Source: Datnioides undecimradiatus
Taxonomy: Eukaryota > Chordata > Actinopteri > Lobotiformes > Datnioididae
NCBI GenBank assembly: GCA_008933995.1
Contig: WARS01003734.1
Location: forward strand, 1,820,599 to 1,884,598
Length of the DNA: 64,000 nt
Direction: 5' to 3'
The notes under the pieces are model-generated. The model did no database searches, was not told the DNA's origin, and was given only the letters and a program-made list of their open reading frames with translations. This document shows positions 45,528-55,504 of the stretch, one piece after another (positions within the stretch are counted from its first letter, which is position 1; every line of letters starts with the position of its first letter). A program made the position numbers and the translations under genes.

Positions 45528-48500
45528 TTTAAAAAACAAAAACACACACAGTGCAGGTCTCACAGCTGTGAACACGACAGATGTAATAAAAAGTGTTTTA
45601 ACCCACCTTCGTCCTCCTGGTCCTGCCTCCAGGGCAGCAGCTGAGGGACTTCATGCTGGATGAAGTGCAGCAGTTCGATGGAGTTTGCCATCCACAGCAC
45701 GAGGGGCTGCAGACCCGGGACCAGCTCCTCCATGCTGAGCTGAAGCTGCTCTGGCTGCCTGTCACTGGAGCTCCTGATGTGAAAACACAAAGTAAACGTT
45801 CAACTAATTTCTACTCTGAGTGCCAGTAACTGTGTACTGTTGTTACATGAACTCATTAACAGGTCATTAGCGAAGCAGCTGCTGCAACAATAAGCTTCTG
45901 CTTTAATCAGTAAAACATGATGTCATGTCGTCTCATGTCAGAGGAGTTAAAGGGGAAGTTGATGATAAATTTGGCAGATTAAAGAATAAAGGTCACAATA
46001 ACATCAATTAATGAAATGGTTGCAGTGTCCTATCCTGACATCTAATAAAGTTAGGAAAATCGTTTTTGTGCATATTATATAAATCCAGTATAACCATTCA
46101 TACATGGACTTCCAACGTGCTGTTTGTTGTGACAACATGACTCAGAGAGGCTGACTTCAGAATTTAGCTTCAACTTCCTCTAAAATTTGTGCAAATCAGC
46201 AAAAAGAGTTATGCCAACTTTCCACTGGTCCACTGGTCAGAATGTAAACAACAACCTTTTCTGCTGAAATGATTAGTAGATGAATCGTCTGAGCAGCAGA
46301 TCTGATGATTCATTCACATAAAACAAAGCTGTTAAATCTTACACTTGTTCCTCCGAACGTCTGTGCCTTTCCCATCCACACAACAGAGTTTGACTCAGAG
46401 TTGAACACTGATGTCTTTTCTCTCTTCTGACAGACAAACAACACACACTTTGGTCATGAGAAGACCCTCAGCTGCTTCTCAGAGAGGGGACGGGGGGGAC
46501 ATTGCCTCTTTGCACAACCTGTATTTAAAAAATCTCATTGTTTTTTGAAGGTTGTTGTAAAATCAGACTTTAACTCCTCTTTTATTCAGACCTCGAGGTG
46601 TCGTGTGTCATATACCATCGCAGGCTGCAGCTGCTGCTCTGCAGGTCATTGTCATGTATTTCTGGGACATTCTGAAAACACTTGTGGTTCGTCTACTCAC
46701 GTTTCTGGCTGGATTGCAGCAAGTTCTTTTGTCTTCTCCTAAGAGGGAGGACACATAAAGAAAAAAAATATCCATTTCACACCTTCGTTACCAGCAAACA
46801 TCCACCATCTCAGGTACATTACATCCAGCCCTGATGGCACATTTGATTACTTTACATTCATGTCACACTCTGGGGAACTTAGTGTTGAATTCACACTTAT
46901 TAACACTTTGTTTACATGAGATTCTCAGGCACAAAGGGTCAATGATCTGATCTCAGAGAGACAAGAGCAGAGTTTCATCCTTACCCACATGACGAGCTGG
47001 ATCTGGCTGGCTATCCGGAGCAGCAGCTGTCTAAAGTGTGTCAGCTGGAAGGTGGAGGCCGAGTGCTGGATGCACAGGCTCAGCAGGAAAGCAGGCGTCA
47101 GCTTGGGTTCATTTCCACTTGGGTCCAGCAGATCCAAAATCTCCTGCAGGACCTTCTCCTCCTGCTCCAGCTCATAGCTCAGCAGAGCCTCTGTGCCTTC
47201 CAGATCCCTCCAGCGAGGCGGTAACGGCTTCCTCTGGAACCTTCTGATGGTAATGGCAGAGCCGCACGATAAACAAGAGGAAGATGCTTTAGAGTCAGAG
47301 TTCGGGCAGAGTCGGGTCATCCAAGGAGGCGCCTGGAGGGATCCTGATGTACTGGTAGGATCCTTAAACATGAACAGGTAGTGTTTCCCCAAGCCAACCA
47401 AGTCCCCTGGGTTCAGTTCCACCTCCTCTTTGAGAAGGAAACCGTTTCTGGTGACAGGAGCACCGTGGAGGGGTTTCAGCATCGTCAGCGTCTTCCTGTG
47501 CTCCCTGGCAGAGTTGGGGGGGTTGGAGTCCAGGCGTCTGACGCAGCAGTGTTGGGGCAACACATCGGGAGCAAAGAGAAGGATGTCGACCTTTAACCTC
47601 TCCTCGTCCTCTCCGTTACAGTGCTCCCTGCAGCAGCCGAAGATGGTGGTGGTCCCGCTCATTAGGTAGATCACAAAATCCTGCAAAATTACAGTGGACT
47701 TGTTCAATTAAAGGCTGCAGCTAACAAAGGAAAGTGTTAATGTTTGCAATCCAGGTAGAAGTGATACATAGATCTGGACTATAAAAAACCCAAGAATATT
47801 CAGTTTGCATAGGATAAAGCAACACAACAAATCACACCTGAGAAGCATTTCTGGCATTCAAACAGCAAAAAGTCAGGTTAATGAAACATCAGAAAAAGAG
47901 ACGTTTTGTTCAACCAACAGTGAAAATATTCATTTTGTAACAAACAAGACTTCACTTCTCTTTACCTTCACTTCACTTTTTCCTGTGCAGAGACAATATA
48001 ATGGCGATAACATGCGTGCCTGAGTAGATATGAGCCTTACAGTTCCTCCTCTGCATTGAGGAGCTGTATCGCAGAGTCTGCAGCCATCTGTTGAGGTGTT
48101 TATGGAGTGTAAACAAAGCTTGAAAGCCTCCCAAGGATGTAATTGAGGACCGTCTGTGCCAATTAGTTTTGAAAGAGCAACAGCCAACTGTGAAACTCCA
48201 ACAGTTTTCAAATTGGACAGGACAAAACCATCGAAAGTTTCCCAGTGGTGCTTGAAAAATGACTAACTGATCGTCACCAAAGTTAAATTTCAGCTTCAGT
48301 TTCGTCCCAGAACATTAACGTGTAGTGATGGGACTAATTTTCTTAATTTTCTTGTGTAACATGTTGGAAATGAACCAGCAGTGTGCGTGTGAACAGCAGC
48401 AGGATCAGCTGCTGCAGTAACAACCTGCTTTGGCAGCCTGAGGTGAGACAGGAATGGAAGGGCTTATGAGTGAGACATCAGTGATGTCCGTGACCTCCAG

Positions 48501-51500
48501 GCCGCCACATTAAGACAATTAGTCATCCAGTGATACCGTATCATCTGTGCCACTGAGAGCCTAGCAGTCTGAGAGGCCTGAGTGAGCAGTGACGCAGCTG
48601 CTCACACCTCTGTGTACGCTGCTGTCCACTGTCGCCACCTCACTGCTCTGGCTCTGGCCTGCTGCAGAGCAACTTTAGGCCTGCTGCAGCTCCTGGTTTT
48701 CCCTGGTGCTGCCACTGTCCTGCATGGTCAGCAATCTCAGCGAGGATAAACAAGGTTGCAAGAAAGAGCTTCCTGTTCCTGGGAATGAGCCGGGCCAAAG
48801 CCGCAGGCTGACTCTCTGGTTTACTGTTAAAAACAAGTGATTCAAACTCCCCCAAACATCAGCAGGGACGTGATATTTTAGTTTTCAAATGAGGCACAGT
48901 TAAAAAAACCCTGGTCCAGCATACTGGTACGCAGATTAAAAGCACACCAGCTGCTTGCCTCCCACTGAGTTTGTTTATATTCTCTAAGAATAGCTCCTGT
49001 GCAGTTTATCCTCCTCTACAGTGTGTCTTTAATCAGGGTTATCTCCTTGTTTTCCACATCGTGAGCAGGTTTACTCCTGGATGCGTGGAGAACACTCTGC
49101 TCCTTGTCCTTTCATTGGGACATGATGACAGACAGCTCGTCCTGGGTGAACGTCAGCCTCAAGCAAAGAGTCTCTCTCTCTTTTCAACACAGTCCCGTGG
49201 TTCACGTCATGAACCGGCCTGAATCCATTGTGACAAATCCTCAGTGAAGCTCTGAGTGTTTCCTTCCACCTGTGTGACCCAAGCTCGACTCTCTGACTCT
49301 GGGATTTTCTCCCAGAGGTTCTTAACGTAAGACGTTCAATCCAACACTCGCGTCCTTGTTTACACCAGGTTGTAGCTTGTGTTGGACTCTGCCTGCCTAC
49401 ATGCTGCCAGGAGACTCTCATAGATCTTTTTACCTCCCTTCTTCAGGAGCAAACTTTCCATAACCCAACAATACAATCTATAGGTGGATTTAGACAAACA
49501 ACTCACGTAAACATGGTTTCATATGCAATCTCTTTAGCTGATAATTTCACAGATGCTTAAAACTGATGTTTGGAGTTTACTGGATATTTGAAAATGTTAA
49601 TTAAAGCAATATAGCAATCATTTCAGAACAATCAGAACAATTTAGTATTACCTTAATTTCCATTAAGGACCAAAAAAAGACTAATTGACTACAGATTTCA
49701 GAGTAAAACAAGACTTAAAGCTCCAGTTTCCAGCCAAACGAGTTCACACATTGCTGATTAGGCCCATCACCACCAGGGAACCCTGTCTGTATTTATCTTC
49801 AGCCTACAGAGCAGTGTGTTCATTTGAGCAGCTATTCTAGTCTCAGTCTATAAATAATAATGCTTATTGGTTTTAGACACAATTAAGTCATTTTTACTTT
49901 AGCTCTGGTCGAGCAAAGGTCAAACTTAAAATGTTTCCCTCTTTAAATGAATTGAATTAGTCTAAAGCAGGTATCAGCAATTAGAATTAAGGTGACAAGA
50001 TCAGGGTTGAAGTGTTTGAGTGAAAGAGGTCTCAGAGTTCAATCCACTTATGGAAGAGTCTGTTTTGATTTCCCCACAACTCAACGAAGCTCATCCGGAC
50101 GGGGAAATGCACACACCCACCTGATGATTCCTGCTGACAAGCACAGACTTCAGAGAAAACAGCTGTCTATCATGTGTTTCAGAATGTCCATTAGCTCGCC
50201 ACTAACTTTTTAGTCCCGCCTCCAGAACAAAACAAACATTTCATTATAGTTTTCACCACGCATCTATTTTTAGCTTGTCAACGTCTCGTCTTAGTCGTTA
50301 CAAAAAGGTCACTGACGGCTCAATATGAGTATTAAAGATTAACACTGATATTGAGCCGTTAAATCTGGTGACTGAGGAGAAATTCACCTGTTGGCAAACT
50401 CAGTGGTGAGTTGAGCATCAAGCAGCAATGATCAGCAGAGATGGTTAGCGTAGCATATCAGTCGTTAGCAAACAAAAGTTCTACACTGGAGGTTTAAACA
50501 CCTACACAACTCAAAGAGTAAGTACGACACTGAGCCGACTTTAGATGGTTTTTCTGTTGAAAGTAATGGCTCAATCATCACTCCTGTCCCTCCCCTACCT
50601 GTCTGTGGCTGTAGCCCTGCAGCAGGAGGAAGTAGGGGAAGTCAAACGGCGGGTGAATGGAGTACTGGGTGGTGTTGTCGTCACTGCTCTCTGTCTCCTC
50701 CTTCTCCATCCCGAGCCTCAGCACCTCCTTGTCGGCCTCGGCCTCGGGATCCTCTCTGAGCGCGCTCTGCCGGGCCCGGTTGGCCTCCTTCCCCATTGCG
50801 GACAGATCCATCTCACTCAAACTCCTCCAGATCCCAAGTCCATCCACGTCCTCGCCGCTGCCGTCCACAAACAGCGAGGTCACTCTGGAGCGGCTCTTCT
50901 GCAGCTTACGAGCCTGAGCGTTGATGCCTGGATGGACAAGAAGACAGGGCGTTAAATGTGGAAAAGAGCCAACAGAGAAACGACTGGAACATGATGGGAT
51001 TTACATGAAAACAGACAAAAGACCATGTATAATTCAGGAAGCAGACAAAATATATGTGAAAGGGATTTTTGTGTGGATTCCCACTTCAGATACTGGCAAG
51101 ATTATATTGGTTTGATGTCACGTCAGATGTCACACCTCAACACATCAATCAGTGCAGGCTTGTAACAGCATCACCCTGCACAAATTAAAAAAAATCCTCA
51201 TAACTGAAAATTCTAAATAATTTGTATCTTATATTTACTGTTGTCTGAAATATGAAGCTTGAGAAGATAAATGCAGATACAGATTAATACTGAACTTTTT
51301 CTAAAATGACTTAAATTGTCAAAAAAAGATGCAAAAATACTGAAAACGGTCTTTGGTTTTGTATCGTGGACAGTTTGAGGATTTGTTTTTTAGATCTCGT
51401 GCATGTTTATTGGAGTAAGATACAATTTAAGACTGCATCAGAGTTTTAATTTAGCATCTGTGACTTGTGCTCTCTAAATGAGAAATGCATTCTGTTGCAC

Positions 51501-54500
51501 ATAGAGCACCGGGTATCGTCACATGAGGCCATGTTTTAGAAAAAGTCTTTTTCAGCTTTTATAAGAAAACCAACGAAAGAAGAAGTGAAACGTATAACGC
51601 TAAGGTCATAACCAAAAACCAAAAATTATCAACACTGGCCAAAGTTTCCCCATAAAATCGCTGTGGTCAATCAAACAGACGCACTCCACTGCCCTGGCAC
51701 CAATTCAGATGAAACATAACCGGAGGAAAGGGAGGAAATGTGCGGGGAAAGTGAGATGTGACCACCTCTATCTGATAGCAACAGCCGCTCTGTCAGCCTG
51801 ACGTAACACAAACACTATTCAGCTCATTTGGAGCCATTAAGCACCGTGGAATGTCCACAGAGCCAGGCTTCACACCCGCCACAGCTCTGCTGCTCTTATC
51901 AGCTGTGGAAATGGGTGTTTTCCACATTGTTCAGCACCAGTGTGACAGACTGGGCCCAGTGCATAAAACACTCACGCTGCAGCGGTAAACTTCAGTTAAC
52001 GCTGGTCAGTGAGAGGAGAGGAGGGTGGATCGCAGGTGACATGACCATGAGAACGACATGATGACGACATTCCTCTGATTTCAATGATTTATGACAACAA
52101 GGCAACACCAAAGTTCAGCAAAACCCAGACTATTAGGATGCAAATTAAAGGATTCATAGCACTCACTTAACTGCCAACAAGCAGCAAATTAGCTTAGCTT
52201 AGCATAAGGACTTTAGCACCTTTAGGTCTCACCAACAAACATGTTGCTTCTCTTTTGTTTCATCTGTGCAATGCACTGCGCTGCAGGTATGTATAAAGGA
52301 GAGTAGAAGATATATGTGGTCCTGTGCTAAAGTAGGTTTTAAGAAGGACTGCGGTACAAGAGTGACTCTACAGGTTTTGAGGTCTTGACAGCAGGTCAGT
52401 GTGAGTATAAAACAAAAAGAGAATCTGATCAGTGGTAACGATCTGTAACGTCAGAAATGTGGACTTTCACACAGGAGAGCTTGATGCATTTTTAGAAAAA
52501 CATATTAAAAGATGGATAAATTACATTTTCTTAATTTAGATAAAAAGTTTATTTAATGACTTTTTCAAGACAGGACAGGATTATCTGAGGACCTCCAGAC
52601 ACCGTGTTGGCTGCTGACTGCTTAGACACATGTAACGCCCCATAAAACACAAATTATTAGTTTTACACGTGTTTTTGCAGAAATTAAACAACATAAAGCG
52701 ACAGAAAGAGGTTTGAGAGCAACATTTATCATCTCAACTCACTCAGACCAGGAATAAATGTATTTCCCAAAATGTCAAACTATTCCATAACAACTGGGAC
52801 TCTTTAACCAAAGTGATGCAACCAAAACCCACTGGGATACATTTGGTGTTTCTAAACTGTAGAGTGTTTGCTTCTGTGCGTTTCAGGACCATCAGACAGT
52901 AGCAATTCAAAACTGTCAACTGCCAGTGGATCGGCCGTGCCCGTGCAGGGTATAATAAGCAGGTAAATACAGAGTGATTGTCTGACTGTTTAAACACACA
53001 GGTAAACCTATAATCACTCTGCTTAAATGTAGAAATGTAGAATGTAGAAGAAGTTTCAAATATTATCATTCGCCAATGCAATATATGCAGAGTAGAAACC
53101 AAATTTTACTTGTTATTAAGGTCCAATCAGCAGGAACCTCCAACACATCAGTAGTGAAAAGAATAATACTTATCCAACGCAGAGAGAGAAGCACAACAAA
53201 CTTGTGCCAAAGTCAACAGGGCTGCACAGTCCCCACTGTGCAGGAAGTCAGCTCTGATAGAAAGAATAACACAGCAGTGAGTGGCCACATTCTGGCAGCT
53301 ACAGGCCCAGTGGGAAGAGCTGCCCACTGCCTCGATGTTTCACAGGGCCCTAATGGGCCCTTGCAATAAAACAAAGATAAGAGTGGGGCCACGCTGACCT
53401 CCTCTGTCCCTCACTGCAGCTTTTGTTTCCTCCTGACCTCTCTCACATGCCTGCCATCTCCCCTGTTCTAGCTGGAGATAAGCTGGACAATGAAGGCTGT
53501 TAGCCTGCAATAAGAGGCAAGGATAAAGGCTCCCCATGCCACCACAACAGAGACTGAGTGATTGATTACTCAGGCGTGAGGATGTGAGTTGTGTCTACGT
53601 CACTGAAGATGGGAAGATGTGAGCTGTTTAAAGGGAGCAGACAAAATCTCTGCTGTCTGAGGAAGAAGAGGGAGAAAACCTCTGAGGGTGTGAGCCGACA
53701 TGTATACCTGCTGTGACTGTGTCTCTGTCCTTTAAACTCTGCTCCTCTACACTCGCTCGCAGCTGGATTTCAAAGCGCCTGGAAAAGCCCTCCTTGGGTT
53801 TCCAAAGTGACTGCAGCATGAGTGGCTTCTCGTTGTCTCCCACCACCCGGAAACACTCTCTCTTCCACTGGTTATCAGTGCCCGTCTGGCCAATCACATC
53901 ACAGAGGACGTAGTCGTTGGCATCTTCTTTTTCCAGGCAGTACCTGAATGAAAAAAGTAGACATTTAGACAAAAGGAACAGCAGGAGGGTGACTGGATGT
54001 TAAACCCTCCAAAACAAGGTTCATCTGCTAATTTTAGACCAGTGAAAACACAGACACTTAATAGATACTCAAATAAAATAGAGAAAAGCAACAAGTCAAA
54101 CAAGATTAGAGAGGCAGTGAATCACTTCACGTTTTCTGCATACGTCTTTTCAGGTTTTGATTGGTTCTCAGTAAAGTTTTTCCGTTAAAACCAAAGCTCT
54201 AGGAAGTCGTCTGGCTCACACGTTTCATCCCAAACCCCTCACCTCTCTAAGGCCTCCTTCACCAGCTCCTTTGCACTGGACTGTGTGGTGGCCAGCACGC
54301 TCTTGTAGTTGGTCCCCTTGCAGATGTCGCTGCCGAAGATCTTCAGGATGCCGGGGACAGATATCTGACTGGACAGCTCTGCAGGGTCATCTGCAGCCTG
54401 GAGGTCGCTTGCCAGGGTCCCGCTGCCCAGCGCCTGGCCACGGCGACCACTGTCCCGCAGGTTGGGGCTGTGGTTGAAAACAGTTGACAGCCTGTTATTG

Positions 54501-55504
54501 TGGCGGCGGATTTTGCTCTTGGCTGGCTGCCGGACTCCCACGCTCTCTGTGGAGCGGACGGTGCTGTCCGAGTTGTTGGACCTGAGAAGGAACAGAGGAG
54601 AAGACAGTTAGATAACACATACTGTTAAGTGCTAACCTTAAATATACACAATATTACAATCAGTCACATATGAACCTGTAAGTAGATCCAAACTGGTTTA
54701 ACTCTGTCTGAATAAGTCAATCACAGTGATTTATGGGTAAATAAAAAAGATTAAATTACATTTCTTATTTATGTTAAAAGGTGGAAAGTTATGTTCTTGG
54801 TGGGTAACATGAGTTTATGTGCTCAACAGGCACAGAGGACGTGTAATGAACCTTATATAAGCTGGCTGCACTTCAGTGAACTAATGATATAAAACCAGCA
54901 AAGAAAAGCAAATTGTCCTCATGTAACAGGAATAAAACTGAGCGTAAAACACCCATTTAACTCTATCTTCCTCCAAACTTTTCCGTAACATGCATTTATG
55001 CTGCAGATTGATAGCTACTTTCAATTTTAAGTTATATTGTTTTATAACGTTAATGTGATGTTTTTGCAGCTGAACTCATATTTAACAGTTTTACTCATTT
55101 AAATGTTTTAACACACTTTTGTGTTGAATGCAGATAAAAGTATTTAGTAATGCATTTGTTTAGAAATATAACTCCTGTAAGTCATTAATTGTGATTCACC
55201 TTGTCAATCAATGTCTGTGCATCCACTTAAAGTTGACTTACAGGAGGAGTAGTAAAGTGAAATAATGTATAAAATCACGTCTTAAAGTGAGAGGTTGTAA
55301 TAGCAGCAAATACTTAACACGAATAAGAGCTTGTTGTTTATTTCAGTGTATGCCTAAGGTGTAGTTAAGGACTTACTGGACTGATCCATTGCTGGGTTTC
55401 CTCCCTAGTTTGGCCAGGCGCTTCTTTGGAGAGCGGATGAGCAAACCCACAGGGAAGTTCAGGGCTTGTTTATTAGCGTGGCTGCTTCTCTCCTCAGAAA
55501 TCAT
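30290..55504 (-). CDS. Rasip1-like RA/FHA/DIL/PDZ protein (Ras-interacting protein 1)
   Basis: Sixteen exons splice in a single frame: 3513 bp, 1170 residues. Order: a basic N-terminal motif Phe-Pro-Val-Gly-Leu-Leu-Ile-Arg-Ser-Pro-Lys-Lys (17-28); Ras-association domain (about 118-230, starting Gly-Ile-Leu-Lys-Ile-Phe-Gly); linker; FHA domain (about 330-455, Phe-Leu-Leu-Lys-Glu-Glu-Val-Glu-Leu-Asn-Pro-Gly-Asp-Leu-Val-Gly-Leu-Gly); dilute domain (about 520-860); an acidic Ser/Pro tail; PDZ (about 1069-1155, Gly-Leu-Gly-Leu loop). The N-terminus, FHA and post-DIL Phe-Asp-Asn-His-Pro-Pro-Leu-Ile-Leu-Pro motif match RASIP1 as I remember it. The tail and PDZ match RADIL. Family knowledge: RASIP1 is an endothelial Rap1/Ras effector that acts with ARHGAP29 in vessel lumen formation; RADIL is a Rap1 effector in adhesion and migration. 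Mammalian RASIP1 is shorter and ends after DIL. Alternative call: a radil paralogue. The 5' end is CpG-rich with a uORF. Confidence 0.85.
30483..30622 (-). CDS. rasip1 exon 15 (PDZ core)
   Basis: Acceptor CCTCGTCTAG, donor AACCT|GTAAGT. Encodes Gly-Ile-Tyr-Val-Lys-Ser-Val-Val-Pro-Asp-Ser-Pro-Ala-Ala and Leu-Arg-Thr-Gly-Asp-Arg-Val-Leu-Ala-Val-Asn-Gly, unmistakable PDZ elements. Confidence 0.93.
30623..31199. repeat. rasip1 intron 14 with a palindromic repeat fragment
   Basis: A short TTAGCATGCTAA-family fragment at 30685-30735 contains GTTAGCATGCTAAC (30690-30703) followed by ATGCTAAACTA. The rest of the intron shows nothing notable. Confidence 0.55.
31200..31324 (-). CDS. rasip1 exon 14 (start of PDZ)
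   Basis: Acceptor GTTCATTCAG, donor GAACG|GTATTC. A (GAA)n-coded run of five Glu precedes the PDZ start: Val-Phe-Thr-Val-Glu-Leu, then the ligand-binding loop Gly-Pro-His-Gly-Leu-Gly-Leu-Ala-Leu. Confidence 0.85.
31325..35695. other. rasip1 intron 13 (4.4 kb), repeats only
   Basis: Largest intron; separates the acidic tail from the PDZ exons. Contents: a 10-bp tandem GGCTTTACTG (32612-32641), an exact 40-bp duplication (33725-33820), and a TTAGCATGCTAA-family copy (about 35050-35350, with CCAGAGGATAACTTTGCTGA and CTCACAGAGCTGCATGACTT). Minus-strand frames near 31946-32188 are GC-rich but lack splice sites. Confidence 0.6.
33725..33820. repeat. Exact 40-bp direct duplication
   Basis: The 40-bp segments 33725-33764 and 33781-33820 are identical. 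They begin ATAAACTGACTCTGGATCAG and end ACACATTTCTGTG, separated by 16 bp. Period 56 bp. No sequence difference suggests a recent event. Confidence 0.95.
35696..36074 (-). CDS. rasip1 exon 13 (acidic Ser/Pro tail)
   Basis: Acceptor TATATCCCTCAG, donor GAAG|GTAACC. 126 codons, low complexity: Ser/Thr/Pro/Asp-rich, then Leu-Leu-Thr-Pro-Pro-Asn-Thr-Pro and a helix Ala-Glu-Leu-Glu-Ala-Asp-Leu-Gln. The Thr-Pro-Pro-Asn-Thr-Pro piece resembles the linker before PDZ in RADIL. Probably disordered, with possible proline-directed phosphosites. Confidence 0.85.
36190..36371 (-). CDS. rasip1 exon 12 (post-DIL motif)
   Basis: Acceptor CTCTCTGCAG after a (CT)n run, donor GAACAG|GTAACA. Encodes Glu-Ser-Phe-Asp-Asn-His-Pro-Pro-Leu-Ile-Leu-Pro, a RASIP1 signature, then a helix (Phe-Glu-Gln-Leu-Ala-His-Leu-Gln-Glu-Phe). 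In mammalian RASIP1, as I recall, the protein ends soon after this. Confidence 0.9.
36375..36398. repeat. (GA)n run acting as a pyrimidine tract
   Basis: On the minus strand this (CT)n microsatellite sits directly before the TGCAG acceptor of rasip1 exon 12, so it serves as the polypyrimidine tract. Length variation would change acceptor strength rather than the protein. Confidence 0.85.
36399..37994. repeat. rasip1 intron 11; contains a repeat with a second copy in intron 10
   Basis: Segment 37866-37975 (GCTCAAACACTCGTAG, CTTTCTTCTTCTTTTAGCTA, CCTGCCGTTTGTTTACATTT, ACGCTAACGG) resembles 39393-39495 (GCTCAAACACCGGTAC, CTTTCTTCTTCTTTGAGATA, CCTGCAGTTTGTTTACATTT, AAGCTAACTGG). It is a dispersed element with two copies in adjacent introns. 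Nothing else is assigned. Confidence 0.6.
37995..38139 (-). CDS. rasip1 exon 11 (end of DIL)
   Basis: Acceptor GTGTCTGTCCAG, donor GACAG|GTGAGT. Encodes Ala-Ser-Trp-Ala-Ser-Leu-Arg-Thr and Leu-Asn-Ala-Ala-Gln-Leu-His-His-Met-Leu, then a Pro/Asp-rich stretch. Confidence 0.92.
39482..39552. repeat. 18-bp tandem repeat, about four units
   Basis: AGCTAACTGGTTACAATC repeats exactly three times (39482, 39500, 39518), plus a partial fourth copy, in rasip1 intron 10. It lies at the 3' edge of the dispersed repeat at 39393-39495. The tandem expansion may have grown from the end of that element. Confidence 0.9.
40992..41164 (-). CDS. rasip1 exon 10 (DIL region)
   Basis: Acceptor AACTATGTCCAG, donor CTGCAG|GTCAGA. 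Encodes Phe-Tyr-Gln-Trp-Ser-Arg-Gly-Val-Gln-Ile-Arg-Ala-Asn-Leu-Asp-Leu and Glu-Phe-Phe-Gln-Lys-Leu-Ser-Ala-Ala-Val-Asn-Leu-Leu, matching the end of the DIL domain. Confidence 0.95.
41165..42001. repeat. rasip1 intron 9, TTAGCATGCTAA-family copy
   Basis: GCTAAATGCTAACATTAGCA (near 41290), AACAATGCTAACAAGCATGC, TAGCGTGCTAGCATAC and AGCATATTAGCATGCTGACA occur in the intron. Toward exon 9 comes ACTCCATGACAATCCATTCT with TGTTGTGGAGATATTTCAGT (41880-41930), the other end of this family. Most of the intron is thus one diverged repeat. Confidence 0.65.
42002..42221 (-). CDS. rasip1 exon 9 (DIL region)
   Basis: Acceptor CTCTCTCCACAG, donor GAGAG|GTAAGT. Encodes Ser-Ala-Leu-Pro-Ser-Leu-Leu-Asp-Gly-Asn-Pro-Phe and Leu-Cys-Ala-Tyr-Leu-Phe-Phe-Phe-Ile-Asn-Ala-Ser-Leu-Phe-Asn-Ala-Leu-Met-Glu-Arg, both diagnostic for the family. 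Confidence 0.95.
42222..45360. other. rasip1 intron 8 (3.1 kb), nothing recognised
   Basis: No exon, RNA gene or clear transposon was found. Frames here are short. The sequence looks like ordinary intron. Confidence 0.45.
45361..45473 (-). CDS. rasip1 exon 8 (DIL region)
   Basis: 113 bp, phase 1 in and 0 out, donor AAAG|GTTGGC. Encodes Ala-Met-Thr-Val-Leu-Glu-Glu-Val-Ile-Met-Phe-Thr-Phe-Gln-Gln-Ser-Val-Tyr-Tyr-Leu, a strongly conserved DIL segment. Its acceptor follows a (TG)24 tract instead of a normal pyrimidine tract. Skipping the exon would shift the frame. Confidence 0.92.
45481..45528. repeat. (CA)24 microsatellite at the exon 8 acceptor
   Basis: On the minus strand this is (TG)24. 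It ends seven bases before exon 8: the sequence runs TG...TG then CTGTCAG|exon. There is almost no pyrimidine tract. Confidence 0.95.
45607..45773 (-). CDS. rasip1 exon 7 (DIL region)
   Basis: Acceptor TTTTCACATCAG, donor GAAG|GTGGGT. Encodes Leu-Val-Leu-Trp-Met-Ala-Asn-Ser-Ile-Glu-Leu-Leu-His-Phe-Ile-Gln, the classic start of the dilute-type helical repeat. Confidence 0.92.
46701..46738 (-). CDS. rasip1 exon 6 (38-bp microexon)
   Basis: Acceptor CTTCTCTCTTAG, donor GAAAC|GTGAGT. Encodes Glu-Lys-Thr-Lys-Glu-Leu-Ala-Ala-Ile-Gln-Pro-Glu. Together with the Trp at the end of exon 5 this gives the family motif Val-x-Trp-Glu-Lys-x-Lys-Glu. The phase fits both neighbours exactly. Confidence 0.85.
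46985..47680 (-). CDS. rasip1 exon 5 (FHA and start of DIL region)
   Basis: Largest exon, 696 bp, in phase 0 on both sides. Acceptor ATTTTGCAG, donor ATGTGG|GTAAGG. Encodes the FHA core (Phe-Ala-Pro-Asp-Val-Leu-Pro-Gln-His-Cys; Gly-Ala-Pro-Val-Thr-Arg-Asn-Gly; Tyr-Leu-Phe-Met-Phe-Lys-Asp-Pro), a Cys-rich CxxC-like patch, and Leu-Thr-Pro-Ala-Phe-Leu-Leu-Ser-Leu-Cys-Ile-Gln-His-Ser-Ala. The last is a hallmark of this family. Confidence 0.95.
50599..50927 (-). CDS. rasip1 exon 4 (linker to FHA)
   Basis: Acceptor GTCCATCCAG, donor AGACAG|GTAGGG. Residues 235-344: Ile-Asn-Ala-Gln-Ala-Arg-Lys-Leu-Gln-Lys-Ser-Arg, then a Ser-Leu-Ser-Glu motif, a Glu/Asp/Arg-rich charged helix, and Phe-Pro-Tyr-Phe-Leu-Leu-Leu-Gln-Gly-Tyr leading into FHA. 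Confidence 0.88.
52188..52270 (+). repeat. Dispersed repeat, AGCTTAGCTTAGCATAAA family
   Basis: AATTAGCTTAGCTTAGCATA then AGGACTTTAGCACC and TTTTGTTTCATCTGTGCAAT. A truncated, diverged copy of the module seen at 7979 and 19925. Confidence 0.65.
53708..53943 (-). CDS. rasip1 exon 3 (rest of RA domain)
   Basis: Acceptor TTTTTTCATTCAG, donor GCAG|GTATAC. Encodes Tyr-Val-Leu-Cys-Asp-Val-Ile-Gly, Arg-Glu-Cys-Phe-Arg-Val-Val-Gly-Asp, Leu-Trp-Lys-Pro-Lys-Glu-Gly-Phe and Arg-Arg-Phe-Glu-Ile. These are typical of the RASIP1/RADIL RA domain. Confidence 0.9.
54243..54581 (-). CDS. rasip1 exon 2 (start of RA domain)
   Basis: Acceptor TTCCTTCTCAG, donor GAGAG|GTGAGG. Residues 43-155: a Ser/Asn-rich continuation of the N-terminus, a basic stretch, Asp-Asp-Pro-Ala-Glu-Leu, then the RA beta strands (Gly-Ile-Leu-Lys-Ile-Phe-Gly; Asn-Tyr-Lys-Ser-Val-Leu-Ala) and helix Glu-Leu-Val-Lys-Glu-Ala-Leu. 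Confidence 0.85.
55377..55504 (-). CDS. rasip1 exon 1 (start codon)
   Basis: ATG at 55504-55502, 42 codons plus two bases, donor CCA|GTAAGT. Encodes the RASIP1-type N-terminal signature: Pro-Val-Gly-Leu, then Ser-Pro-Lys-Lys-Arg-Leu-Ala-Lys-Leu-Gly-Arg. This segment is the main reason for choosing rasip1 over radil. Confidence 0.8.

Larger units (their letters stand above)
47681..53707. other. rasip1 introns 3 and 4 (around exon 4)
   Basis: Two introns of 2.9 and 2.8 kb flank exon 4 (50599-50927). Intron 3 holds a AGCTTAGCTTAGCATAAGGA-type dispersed repeat at about 52188-52270. Nothing else recognisable was found. Confidence 0.45.

Noticed and set aside
46989..47669. Several plus-strand frames opposite rasip1 exon 5
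   Set aside because: Shadows of the true minus-strand coding exon.
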